Shown here one piece after another: positions 1 to 7,504 of a stretch of DNA of 64,000 bases; position 1 is the first letter of the stretch, and every line of letters starts with the position of its first letter. The notes beneath the pieces are model-generated. The model was not told the DNA's origin. It did not search any database and was given only the letters and a program-made list of their open reading frames with translations. Made by a program: the position numbers and the translations under genes. The DNA comes from Streptomyces roseofulvus (GTDB lineage Bacteria; Actinomycetota; Actinomycetes; Streptomycetales; Streptomycetaceae): contig NZ_BAAAWE010000001.1 of assembly GCF_039534915.1 (NCBI RefSeq), positions 5,270,001 through 5,334,000 on the forward strand, in the 5' to 3' direction.

Positions 1-669
1 ACCCGCCTCCCCTCGCAGGCACGCATCCGCGAGGAGTACGGGGTGTCGGACACCGTCGCGCTGGAGGCCCGCAAGGTGCTCATGGCCGAGGGCCTCGTCG
101 AGGGCCGCTCTGGCTCGGGGACGTACGTGCGGGAGCGGCCGGTGCCCCGCCGGGTCGCCCGCTCCGGCTACCGCCCGGCGTCCGGCGCCACCCCCTTCCG
201 GCAGGAGCAGGCCGCCGAGGGTGCGCGCGGCACCTGGGACGCGCGCAGCGAGCAGGAGGCGGCCGGGCGGGAGACCGCCGCGCGGCTGGGCATCGAGCCG
301 GGGGACCGCGTGATGCGCACGCGGTACGTCTACCGGGACGGCGGCGAGGCCATGATGGTCGCCACCTCCTGGGAGCCGCTCGCCGTCACCGGCCGCACCC
401 CGGTCATGCTCCCCGAGGAGGGGCCGCTCGGCGGCTGCGGCGTGGTCGAGCGGATGGCCGCCATCGACGTCGTCGTGGACAACGTGGTGGAGGAGGTCGG
501 CGCCCGGCCCGGCCTCGCCGAGGAGCTGCTCGTCCTCGGCGGGGTGCCGGGCCACGTGGTGATGGTCGTGGAGCGCACCTTCTACGCCTCCGGCCTGGCG
601 GTGGAGACCGCCGACATCGTCGTCCCCGCCGACCGCTACCGCCTCTCCTACCACCTCCCGGTCCGCTGA
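1..669 (+). CDS. GntR-family transcriptional regulator, 5' end cut by window
   Basis: The reading frame is open from base 1, so the start codon and most of the DNA-binding domain lie before the window. The first ~40 residues are the second half of a GntR winged helix (LPSQARIREEYGVS, then a wing ending GSGTYVRE). From about residue 70 to the end is a UTRA-type effector-binding domain, with the usual pattern of A.RLGIEPGDRVMRTRYVYRDG and a C-terminal ERTFYASGLAVE segment. Family members are dimeric repressors that release DNA when a small ligand binds UTRA. The gene lies 150 bp upstream of a nucleobase-type permease, which it may control; that is inference from position only. The ligand is unknown. 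Confidence 0.88.
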   Translation, partial: TRLPSQARIREEYGVSDTVALEARKVLMAEGLVEGRSGSGTYVRERPVPRRVARSGYRPASGATPFRQEQAAEGARGTWDARSEQEAAGRETAARLGIEPGDRVMRTRYVYRDGGEAMMVATSWEPLAVTGRTPVMLPEEGPLGGCGVVERMAAIDVVVDNVVEEVGARPGLAEELLVLGGVPGHVVMVVERTFYASGLAVETADIVVPADRYRLSYHLPVR

Positions 670-725
670 CCGGAGCGGCGTGTCCGCTCCCGTGACCGGG
701 AGTTAACGGCACGTCAGGGCGCGTT

Positions 726-748
726 ACCGCCCGGCAACGCCGGGCGGT
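726..748. terminator. hairpin after the GntR gene
   Basis: A perfect 10-bp inverted repeat (ACCGCCCGGC / GCCGGGCGGT) with a 3-nt AAC loop lies between the GntR stop and the permease start. There is no T-tract, as is common for Streptomyces terminators. It could end the GntR transcript or act in the permease leader. Confidence 0.4.
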
Positions 749-819
749 GAGGCCCCGTCACAACCGGCTCCTAGTTTCCTGCCCCGTACCCGCGACCCGG
801 CCGGACGACAGGAGCCCCC

Positions 820-2613
820 ATGGCGGAGACCGTCACCACGCCCACCTCGGAACCGGAGCCGCCCGCCGCCGCGGGACCGGAACCGACCCCCGAGCAGCGC
901 GGATCCACCGCCCCGCCGGGGCCGGGCGCGCCCCCGGCGCCGGCCGGGCCCCGGCGCAGTTACGCGAAGCTCGCCGCCGACGAGAGCCGCGAGGACTACT
1001 CGCTCCGCTACGCGCCGCACGCGTTCCGGCGCTGGTCGCCCGGCACCGTCGCCGGCACCGCGCTCGGCGGCATCGCCTACCTCGCCGACTTCGCCATCGG
1101 CGCCTCGATCGTCTTCGCCTACGGCTTCACCAGCGGTCTCGCCTCGATCCTCACCGCCGCCGTGATCATCTTCCTCACCGGCATCCCCATCGCCCGGGCC
1201 TGCGCGACCTACGGCCTCGACATGGACCTGATCACCCGGGGCGCCGGCTTCGGCTACTTCGGCTCCACCCTCACCTCGCTCATCTACGCCTCCTTCACCT
1301 TCATCTTCTTCGCGCTCGAGGGCTCGATCATGGCCCAGGCCATGCACCAGGCCGTGGGGCTGCCGCTGGAGATCGGCTACCTCGTCACCACGCTGATCGT
1401 CATCCCGATCGTCTTCCGCGGGATGGGCGCGCTCGCCAAGGTGCAGGCGTGGACGCAGCCGATCTGGCTCGTCGGCCTGGTCCTGCCCTTCGTCGTCCTC
1501 GCCTTCGAGGCCCCGGACGCCTGGGGCGCCTTCGCCTCCTTCGGCGGTACCGAGGGCGCCGGCTCCGGCTTCTCCTGGATCGGCTTCGGCCTCGGCACCG
1601 GAGTGGCGCTCTCGCTCATCGCCCAGATCGGCGAACAGGCCGACTACCTGCGCTTCATGCCGGCGAAGACCGAGGCGAACCGGCGCCGCTGGAACCTCGC
1701 CGTGCTCGCCGCGGGACCCGGCTGGGTCGTCATCGGCGCCGCCAAGCAGCTCGGCGGCGCCTTCCTCGCCTTCGTCGCCCTGGAGGCGGTCGGCAGGACC
1801 CACGCCCTGGAGCCGATCGCGCCGCAGATCGAGGCGCTGAAGCCCTGGCTCGGCGGCCTCGCGCTGCCCGCCGCCGCGCTCTTCGTGATCGTCTCCCAGA
1901 TCAAGATCAACGTCACCAACGCCTACAGCGGCTCGCTGTCCTGGTCGAACTTCTTCTCCCGGATCACCCACCGCCACCCCGGCCGGGTCTGGTACATCTT
2001 CCTCAACCTCGCCATCGCGCTGACGCTGATGGAGATGGACATGTTCGCCGCCCTCGGCAAGCTGCTCGGCTTCTACTCCAACGTCGGCATCGCCTGGATC
2101 GTCGCCGTCGCCGCCGACCTCGTCATCAACAAGCGGGCCGGCTGGAGCCCGCCGTACATCGAGTTCAAGCGGGCCTACCTGTACGCGGTCAACCCCGCCG
2201 GCTTCGGTGCCATGGCCGTGGCCTCCCTCGTCTCGATCCTCGCCTTCTTCGGCCTCTTCGGCCGCTACGCCGAGGCGTTCTCCACCTTCATCGCCGCCGG
2301 CCTCGCCCTCGTCCTCTGCCCGCTGATCGCCTGGGCGACGAAGGGGCGCTACTACCTGGCGCGCCCCAACCCGGTGAACGGTCCGGGAGCCGACGTCGCC
2401 GACGAGCGGGCCACCCACACCTGCGCCGAGTGCGAGACCGCGTACGAGCTGCCCGACATCGCCGACTGCCCGGTCCGCTCCGGCCCCGTCTGCTCCCTCT
2501 GCTGCTCCCTCGACGCCGACTGCGGGGACGCCTGCCGCAAGGACCCCGCCCGCGCCGCGGGTCCCGTCCTCCTGCCGGTGCCCACCCTCCCCGGGGCGGC
2601 GCCCGGCATGTGA
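820..2613 (+). CDS. NCS1-family cytosine/purine permease with Cys-rich C-terminal tail
   Basis: A 597-residue membrane transporter of the NCS1 (cytosine/purine/hydroxymethylpyrimidine) family, expected to import a nucleobase or related compound. Residues 1-60 are a Pro/Ala-rich cytosolic extension. About twelve hydrophobic segments follow from residue ~70 to ~510, including the YLADFAIGASIVFAYGF, GAGFGYFGSTLTSLIY and SQIKINVTNAYSGSLSWSNF regions typical of the family. After the last helix comes a soluble tail (about residues 528-572) with eight Cys in CxxC-type spacing (CAEC, CSLCC, CGDAC), which resembles a metal-binding module. The ATG follows AGGAGCCCCC. The preceding GntR gene is a candidate regulator. 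The substrate cannot be fixed from sequence alone. Confidence 0.85.
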   Translation: MAETVTTPTSEPEPPAAAGPEPTPEQRGSTAPPGPGAPPAPAGPRRSYAKLAADESREDYSLRYAPHAFRRWSPGTVAGTALGGIAYLADFAIGASIVFAYGFTSGLASILTAAVIIFLTGIPIARACATYGLDMDLITRGAGFGYFGSTLTSLIYASFTFIFFALEGSIMAQAMHQAVGLPLEIGYLVTTLIVIPIVFRGMGALAKVQAWTQPIWLVGLVLPFVVLAFEAPDAWGAFASFGGTEGAGSGFSWIGFGLGTGVALSLIAQIGEQADYLRFMPAKTEANRRRWNLAVLAAGPGWVVIGAAKQLGGAFLAFVALEAVGRTHALEPIAPQIEALKPWLGGLALPAAALFVIVSQIKINVTNAYSGSLSWSNFFSRITHRHPGRVWYIFLNLAIALTLMEMDMFAALGKLLGFYSNVGIAWIVAVAADLVINKRAGWSPPYIEFKRAYLYAVNPAGFGAMAVASLVSILAFFGLFGRYAEAFSTFIAAGLALVLCPLIAWATKGRYYLARPNPVNGPGADVADERATHTCAECETAYELPDIADCPVRSGPVCSLCCSLDADCGDACRKDPARAAGPVLLPVPTLPGAAPGM

Positions 2614-2768
2614 CCTTCGGCCGCCTTCCGTCGGTTCCCGGCCGATCCGTGTCTCTTGGTGAAAACACGTATCCGCTGTGTGAAGGTCAGGCGTAAGCTC
2701 GGGCATATGCGGATCGAGGTTTCCCGGAGATCCTTGCTGACGTCTGGCCCGGCGGAGGGAGAAGCCTG

Positions 2769-2945
2769 ATGACCGACAGCGGCGCCGTCCAACCGTGGCT
2801 CGTCATACGGCAGGACGACAACGGCAACCGCTACCGGGTGGGGCGGTACGCGACCCAGGACGAGGCCCAGAAGATCGCGGACACGCTCGACGCCCGCGGC
2901 CACAAGCAGCTCTACTGGGTCGAGCGCGCGGCACCCGCGAGCTGA
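2769..2945 (+). CDS. small SPOR-like domain protein
   Basis: A 58-residue protein starting MTDSGAVQPWLVIRQDDNGN and ending in VERAAPAS. It carries a SPOR-like pattern: RYATQDEAQKIADTLDARGH followed by LYWVE. The SPOR fold normally binds septal glycan strands, but this protein has no signal peptide or membrane anchor, so it probably stays in the cytosol and its role is unknown. The start is set by a strong GGAGGGAGAAG Shine-Dalgarno just upstream. Proteins of this size and sequence are conserved among Streptomyces. It sits alone between the permease and the NUDIX gene. Confidence 0.75.
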   Translation: MTDSGAVQPWLVIRQDDNGNRYRVGRYATQDEAQKIADTLDARGHKQLYWVERAAPAS

Positions 2946-2967
2946 CGCCCCGGCTACCCTCGCGGGC

Positions 2968-3414
2968 ATGACCGAAAGCACCACCCACCACGGCACCGGA
3001 CCCGACCACGGGACCGGTGCCGTGGTCGTCGTCGCGGCCGCCCTCCTCGACGGCGGCCGGCTGCTCGCCGCCCGCCGCAGCGCCCCCGCCGACCTCGCCG
3101 GCCGCTGGGAACTGCCCGGCGGCAAGGTCGAGCCCGGCGAACGTCCGGAGGACGCCCTCGTCCGCGAACTGCGCGAGGAACTGGGCGTCGAGGCCGTTCC
3201 CGGCGAGCGGATCCCCGGCGAATGGCCCCTCAGGCCCGGCTATGTGCTGCGGGTGTGGACCGCACGCCTCCGCTCCGGCGAACCCCGCCCCCTGGAGGAC
3301 CACGACGAGCTCCGCTGGCTCGCCCGCCACGAACTGGACACCGTGGACTGGCTCGACCAGGACCGTCCGGCGGTCGCGGAAGCGGCGCTCAGACTCCCCG
3401 CCGCGCGCCCCTAG
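2968..3414 (+). CDS. NUDIX hydrolase (MutT-like)
   Basis: A 148-residue NUDIX pyrophosphohydrolase. The complete Nudix box is visible (GKVEPGERPEDALV then RELREELGV), fitting Gx5Ex7REUxEExGU, so the Mg2+-binding glutamates are present. The length and the N-terminal VVVVAAALLDGGRLLAARRS strand resemble MutT/CTP pyrophosphohydrolase proteins that clean oxidised or non-canonical nucleoside triphosphates. The exact substrate is not predictable. It begins 22 nt after the SPOR-like gene and may share its transcript. Confidence 0.88.
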   Translation: MTESTTHHGTGPDHGTGAVVVVAAALLDGGRLLAARRSAPADLAGRWELPGGKVEPGERPEDALVRELREELGVEAVPGERIPGEWPLRPGYVLRVWTARLRSGEPRPLEDHDELRWLARHELDTVDWLDQDRPAVAEAALRLPAARP

Positions 3415-3574
3415 GGCGGGCGCGCGGCGCCCTCCCTACGCCGTTCGTGCCACCGTGCGCCCGTGACCGCCCCTGGAGGGATATTTCGCCCTGAATTCCG
3501 GGTATGTCCCCATTGGTCCCTCGGGAGAGGGTGATCCTCTTCCTGCCGCACCACGGTTGGGGAAGTGATCGCGT

Positions 3575-3997
3575 GTGATCGACACCGACGGCGTCCGCGC
3601 CGAGTGGAACTTCCCGGCGGAGGCCGACGCCGTGCGCACCGCCCGCCACGCCGTCCGCGAGACCCTCCGCTCCTGGGAGGTCGACGCGGCCGTGGGGGAC
3701 GTGGCCGTCCTGCTGGTCAGCGAGCTGGTCACCAACTCGCTGCGGTACGCCTCCGGGCCCATCGGCGTGCGGATCCTGCGGGCCGAAGGTGCCGCCACCG
3801 ACCCGCCCCGGCACTCCGCGCTCCTCGTGGAGGTCTCCGATCCGCTTCCGGATCCGCCCACCGAGCGGCCCGCGGGACCCGACGACGAGGGGGGCCGCGG
3901 GCTCGGTCTGGTGGCCTGTTCCGCACGCCGCTGGGGGACCCGGCAGGGCGCCACCGGGAAAACCGTATGGTTCGAGCTGGCTCTCCCTGGTGAGTAA
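3575..3997 (+). CDS. single-domain HATPase_c (anti-sigma/RsbW-type) protein
   Basis: A 140-residue protein made almost entirely of a GHKL ATPase domain of the RsbW/SpoIIAB type. The N box is VSELVTNSLRYA and the G box is DEGGRGLGLVACSA; it ends in GKTVWFELALPG. Streptomyces encodes dozens of these as serine kinases or anti-sigma regulators. The C-terminus closely matches the last domain of the next gene, a SpoIIE phosphatase, so the two may form a partner-switching pair. No anti-anti-sigma gene is adjacent. The start is a GTG behind GGGGAAG. Confidence 0.85.
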   Translation: MIDTDGVRAEWNFPAEADAVRTARHAVRETLRSWEVDAAVGDVAVLLVSELVTNSLRYASGPIGVRILRAEGAATDPPRHSALLVEVSDPLPDPPTERPAGPDDEGGRGLGLVACSARRWGTRQGATGKTVWFELALPGE

Positions 3998-4141
3998 AGA
4001 GAGAGGGACGACGATCACCGGAGCGGGTCAGGAGCCGACCGAGACCACCCTGTGATCGTGGACGTCGTGCCGCCGGAGCCCGCGGTGCTGAATACTGCGG
4101 GCATGGCCGGTCCGGTGCGGTGAGCTGGAGGGGACGGTCGC

Positions 4142-6727
4142 GTGAGCGAGATATCCAGGACGACGGGCGGCGTCGTGTGGCAGAGCAGCCCGCCCGGTTC
4201 GATCTACGACTACATCCGGGTCGCCTCCTTCTCCCTCGGGCCCGACGGACGGGTCGACCAGTGGAGCAGCCGGGCGGCCGACCTCTTCGGCGTCACCGCC
4301 CAGGAGGCCCGCGGCAAGGACCCCGTCGAGGCGTTCATGCCCCCCGAGCTGCGCGATCGCGGCCACCAGCGGGTCAAGGAGATCCTCGACGGCCGCGAAT
4401 GGACCGGCCTCGTCCCCTTCCGTATGCCCGGCCCCGCCGGAGCGCCGGAGCAGGACCGGCCGCACGGCATCGCCGAGATGTACGTGATGCCGAGCGAGAC
4501 CGCGACCGGCGAACGGGCCGCCCTCTGCATCGTCGTCGACGTCCGGGCGCTGCGCCGGATCGAGACCGACCTCGCCGCCTCCCAGGCCATTTTCGGCCAA
4601 TCACCCTTCGGCTTTCTGCTCTTCGGCACCGACCTCACCGTCAAGCGCGCCAACCAGCGCTTCGCCGCCGTCTTCGGCGGCGACGCCGACGACCACCGCG
4701 GCCGCGGCGTCCACGACTACCTCGCCAAGCCCGAGGCCGACCGGATGACCGCCGCCCTCCGCCGCGTCCTGGAGACCGGAGACTCCGTCACCGACCTCCG
4801 GATCACCGGCGCCGCGCCCGGCGCCCGGGTCCGCCGCCACTGGTCCATCAACCTCTACCGGGTGCACAGCGGCTCCGGCCGCCCGGTCGGCGTCGCCGGG
4901 CTCGGCATCGACGTCACCCGCCGGCAGAACGCGGCCCGCGAAGCCGCCAGCGCCCGCCGCAACCTCGCGCTCCTCAACGAGGCCGGATCCCGCATAGGGA
5001 ACTCCCTCGACCTGGAGGCCACCGCCCGCGAGCTCCTCGACGTCGCCGTCCCCGGCTTCTGCGACCTCGCCTCCGTCGACCTCTACCAGGGGCTGCTCAC
5101 CGGCGACGAGGCCCCGCCCGGCCGCTGGGGCAGCTCCCACGACGTCGGCTACGGCGCCGGCAGCGCCGAACTCCGCCGGGTCGCCTTCGCCAGCGCCGTC
5201 TCCGACACCCCCCTCAGGACCGACGAGGGCCACGGACCGGCCGGCGACGGCGGCGGCTCCGTCCCCATCCAGGTCGGCGCCGTCCACCGCTATCCCTTCA
5301 ACTCGCCCGCCGCCGGAGCGCTGCGCACCGGCCGCGTGCGGAACGTGCCCGGCGACGAGGGCGACCTCGTCCACTCCACGCTGGCCGTCCCGATGGTCGC
5401 CCACGACACCGTCGTCGGCCTCGTGCAGTTCTCCCGCACCAAGGGCAGCGAACCCTTCGGCGACCGCGACCGGGCCCTCGCGGTGGAACTCGCCGCCCGC
5501 GCCGCCGTCTGCATCGACAACGCCCGCCTCTACCGCCGCGAGCACGAGCGGGCCCTCATCCTCCAGCGCAGCCTGCTCCCGCCCGGCGACCCCGTGGCCG
5601 CCGGACTCGACATCGCCTGCCGCTACCTCCCCGGCACCGACGCCACCGAGGTCGGCGGCGACTGGTTCGACGTCATCGAACTCCCCGGCCACCGCACCGC
5701 CCTGGTCATCGGCGACGTCATGGGCCGCGGCCTGCGCGCCGCCGTCGCCATGGGCGAACTGCGTACCGCCGTGCGCACCCTCGCGCAGCTCGACCTCGAA
5801 CCCGCCGAGGTCCTCTCGCACCTCGACGAGATCGCCCGCGGCCTCGGCGCCCCCATCGGCGCCCAGCAGTCCCGGGCGAACAAGAACCGCGGCCCCGAAC
5901 TCTCCGAGGTCTACCTCGCCACCTGCGTCTACGCCGTCTACGACCCGGTGACCAGACGCTGCACCTTCGCCAACGCCGGCCACCTCCCGCCGGTCCTCGT
6001 CGAACCGGGCGAGGACGCCCTGCTCCTCGACGTGCCCCCGGGGATGCCGCTGGGCGTCGGCGGCGAACCCTTCGAGGAGGTCGAGGTCGAACTCCCCGAG
6101 GGCTCCCTCCTCGCCCTCTACACCGACGGCCTCGTCGAATCCCGCGACCACCCCCTCGACGAGGGACTCGGCGCCTTCAAGCGGGCCCTCGCCGACCGGG
6201 CCCGACCCCTGGAGGACGTCTGCGACCGGGTCCTCTCCACCCTCGACACCGGCCACGGCGAGGACGACATCGCCCTCCTGATGGCCCGTATCCGGGGACT
6301 GCCCGCCGAGGCCGTGGGGGACTGGCGGCTGCCCCGGGAGCCCCGCTCCGTCGGCCGCGCCCGCGAGCTCGCCCGGACCCAGCTCACCGCCTGGGGCCTC
6401 GACGCGCTCGTCGACACCGTCGAACTGCTCGTCAGCGAGCTCGTCACCAACGCGCTGCGGTACGGCGAGGGCGAGATACGGCTCCGGCTGCTGCGCGACC
6501 GCACCCTGGTCTGCGAGGTCTGGGACGCCGGCCTGGTCCAGCCGCGCCGCCGCCGCGCCAAGGACACCGACGAGGGCGGCCGCGGCCTCCAGCTCGTCGG
6601 GCTGCTCTCCGCCTCCTGGGGCTCGCGCCGCACCCCGCGCGGCAAGACCGTCTGGTTCGAGCTGGCCCTCCCCGGCGGCGGGCCCACGGCCGAACCGACC
6701 GTGGACCAGCTCCTCAGCATGTTCTGA
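4142..6727 (+). CDS. PAS-PAS-GAF-SpoIIE phosphatase-HATPase multidomain regulator
   Basis: An 861-residue cytosolic signalling protein. Domains in order: PAS (about 20-140), a second PAS (about 150-260), GAF (about 270-470), PP2C/SpoIIE Ser/Thr phosphatase (about 490-700, with the metal-binding VGGDWFDVIELPG and IGDVMGRG motifs and GEDDIALLMARI near the end), and a C-terminal RsbW-like HATPase (about 720-850, VSELVTNALRYG and DEGGRGLQLV). Such proteins both phosphorylate and dephosphorylate anti-anti-sigma factors in response to a sensed signal. Here the sensory ligand and target are unknown. The GTG start has a GGAGGGGACG site. The upstream single-domain HATPase is a likely functional neighbour. 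Confidence 0.88.
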   Translation: MSEISRTTGGVVWQSSPPGSIYDYIRVASFSLGPDGRVDQWSSRAADLFGVTAQEARGKDPVEAFMPPELRDRGHQRVKEILDGREWTGLVPFRMPGPAGAPEQDRPHGIAEMYVMPSETATGERAALCIVVDVRALRRIETDLAASQAIFGQSPFGFLLFGTDLTVKRANQRFAAVFGGDADDHRGRGVHDYLAKPEADRMTAALRRVLETGDSVTDLRITGAAPGARVRRHWSINLYRVHSGSGRPVGVAGLGIDVTRRQNAAREAASARRNLALLNEAGSRIGNSLDLEATARELLDVAVPGFCDLASVDLYQGLLTGDEAPPGRWGSSHDVGYGAGSAELRRVAFASAVSDTPLRTDEGHGPAGDGGGSVPIQVGAVHRYPFNSPAAGALRTGRVRNVPGDEGDLVHSTLAVPMVAHDTVVGLVQFSRTKGSEPFGDRDRALAVELAARAAVCIDNARLYRREHERALILQRSLLPPGDPVAAGLDIACRYLPGTDATEVGGDWFDVIELPGHRTALVIGDVMGRGLRAAVAMGELRTAVRTLAQLDLEPAEVLSHLDEIARGLGAPIGAQQSRANKNRGPELSEVYLATCVYAVYDPVTRRCTFANAGHLPPVLVEPGEDALLLDVPPGMPLGVGGEPFEEVEVELPEGSLLALYTDGLVESRDHPLDEGLGAFKRALADRARPLEDVCDRVLSTLDTGHGEDDIALLMARIRGLPAEAVGDWRLPREPRSVGRARELARTQLTAWGLDALVDTVELLVSELVTNALRYGEGEIRLRLLRDRTLVCEVWDAGLVQPRRRRAKDTDEGGRGLQLVGLLSASWGSRRTPRGKTVWFELALPGGGPTAEPTVDQLLSMF

Positions 6728-6743
6728 GCGGCGCGGGAGCGGC

Positions 6744-7454
6744 TCAGGCCGCCTTGAGCGCGGCCAGCCGGGCCGCGATCTCCGCCTCGTCCCCGAGCGC
6801 GTCCAGCTGCTCGAACTGGGCGTCCAGCGAGGACGCGGCCAGCTCCTGCTTGCCGAGGGCCCGCGCCTCCTCCCGCCGCACCTTGTCCTCGAAGCGGCTC
6901 AGCTCGCTCGTCGGGTCCAGCACGTCGATGTCCTTCACCGCGTCCATCATCGTGTTCTGCGCCTGCGCCGACCTGGCACGGGCGACCAGCTCGTCCCGCT
7001 TGGCCCGCAGCTCGGCCAGCTTGGCCCTCATCTGGTCCAGCCCGGAGGTCAGCCGGGACACCACCTCGGTCTGCGCGGCGATCGTCGGCTCGGCCGTCCT
7101 CGCCTCCTTCTCGGACTGGAGCTGGCGGCCCAGGGCGACCTTGGCGAGGTTGTCGAAGCGGTCCGCCTCCGCCGTCCGCCCGCCGCTCCGGAGCTCGTCC
7201 GCCTTCCGGCTGGCGGCCAGCGCCTTCCCGCCCCACTCGGCGGCCGCCGCCACGTCCTCCGCGTGGTCCTGCTCCATCAGCCGCAGGTTGCCGATGGTCG
7301 CCGCCACGGCCTCCTCGGCCTCCGTGATGTTGCCCGAGTAGTCGCGGATCAGCTGGTCCAGCATCTTCTGCGGGTCCTCCGCCTGGTCGAGGAGGGCGTT
7401 GATGTTCGCCTTCGCCAGCTGGGTGACGCGGCCGAGGACGGTCTGCTTGCTCAT
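6744..7454 (-). CDS. PspA/IM30-family membrane-stress protein
   Basis: A 236-residue, almost wholly helical PspA/Vipp1 homologue starting MSKQTVLGRVTQLAKANINA, the amphipathic membrane-binding helix. The DQAEDPQKMLDQLIRDY segment and long coiled coils (residues ~25-190) are typical. PspA-type proteins polymerise on the inner face of the membrane and protect it against leakage. The gene lies 50 nt after a TPM-domain membrane protein on the same strand and is probably co-transcribed with it. No PspBC or PspF is present, as expected in actinomycetes. Confidence 0.9.
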   Translation of the reverse strand: MSKQTVLGRVTQLAKANINALLDQAEDPQKMLDQLIRDYSGNITEAEEAVAATIGNLRLMEQDHAEDVAAAAEWGGKALAASRKADELRSGGRTAEADRFDNLAKVALGRQLQSEKEARTAEPTIAAQTEVVSRLTSGLDQMRAKLAELRAKRDELVARARSAQAQNTMMDAVKDIDVLDPTSELSRFEDKVRREEARALGKQELAASSLDAQFEQLDALGDEAEIAARLAALKAA

Positions 7455-7504
7455 GCACTGCTCCTTGCAGAGTCGTACGAGGTGGGGTGCTGTGGACGTG
7501 GACA

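Noticed and set aside
724..2706. Long open frame antisense to the NCS1 permease (about 660 codons)
   Set aside because: A high-GC artefact: the translation is Gly/Arg/Glu low complexity without any domain, while the plus strand encodes a clear permease with proper third-position bias.
4601..6256. Long minus-strand frame opposite the SpoIIE-type gene
   Set aside because: Composition is Gly/Val/Ala/Glu repeats caused by codon bias on the other strand; no start site or motif.
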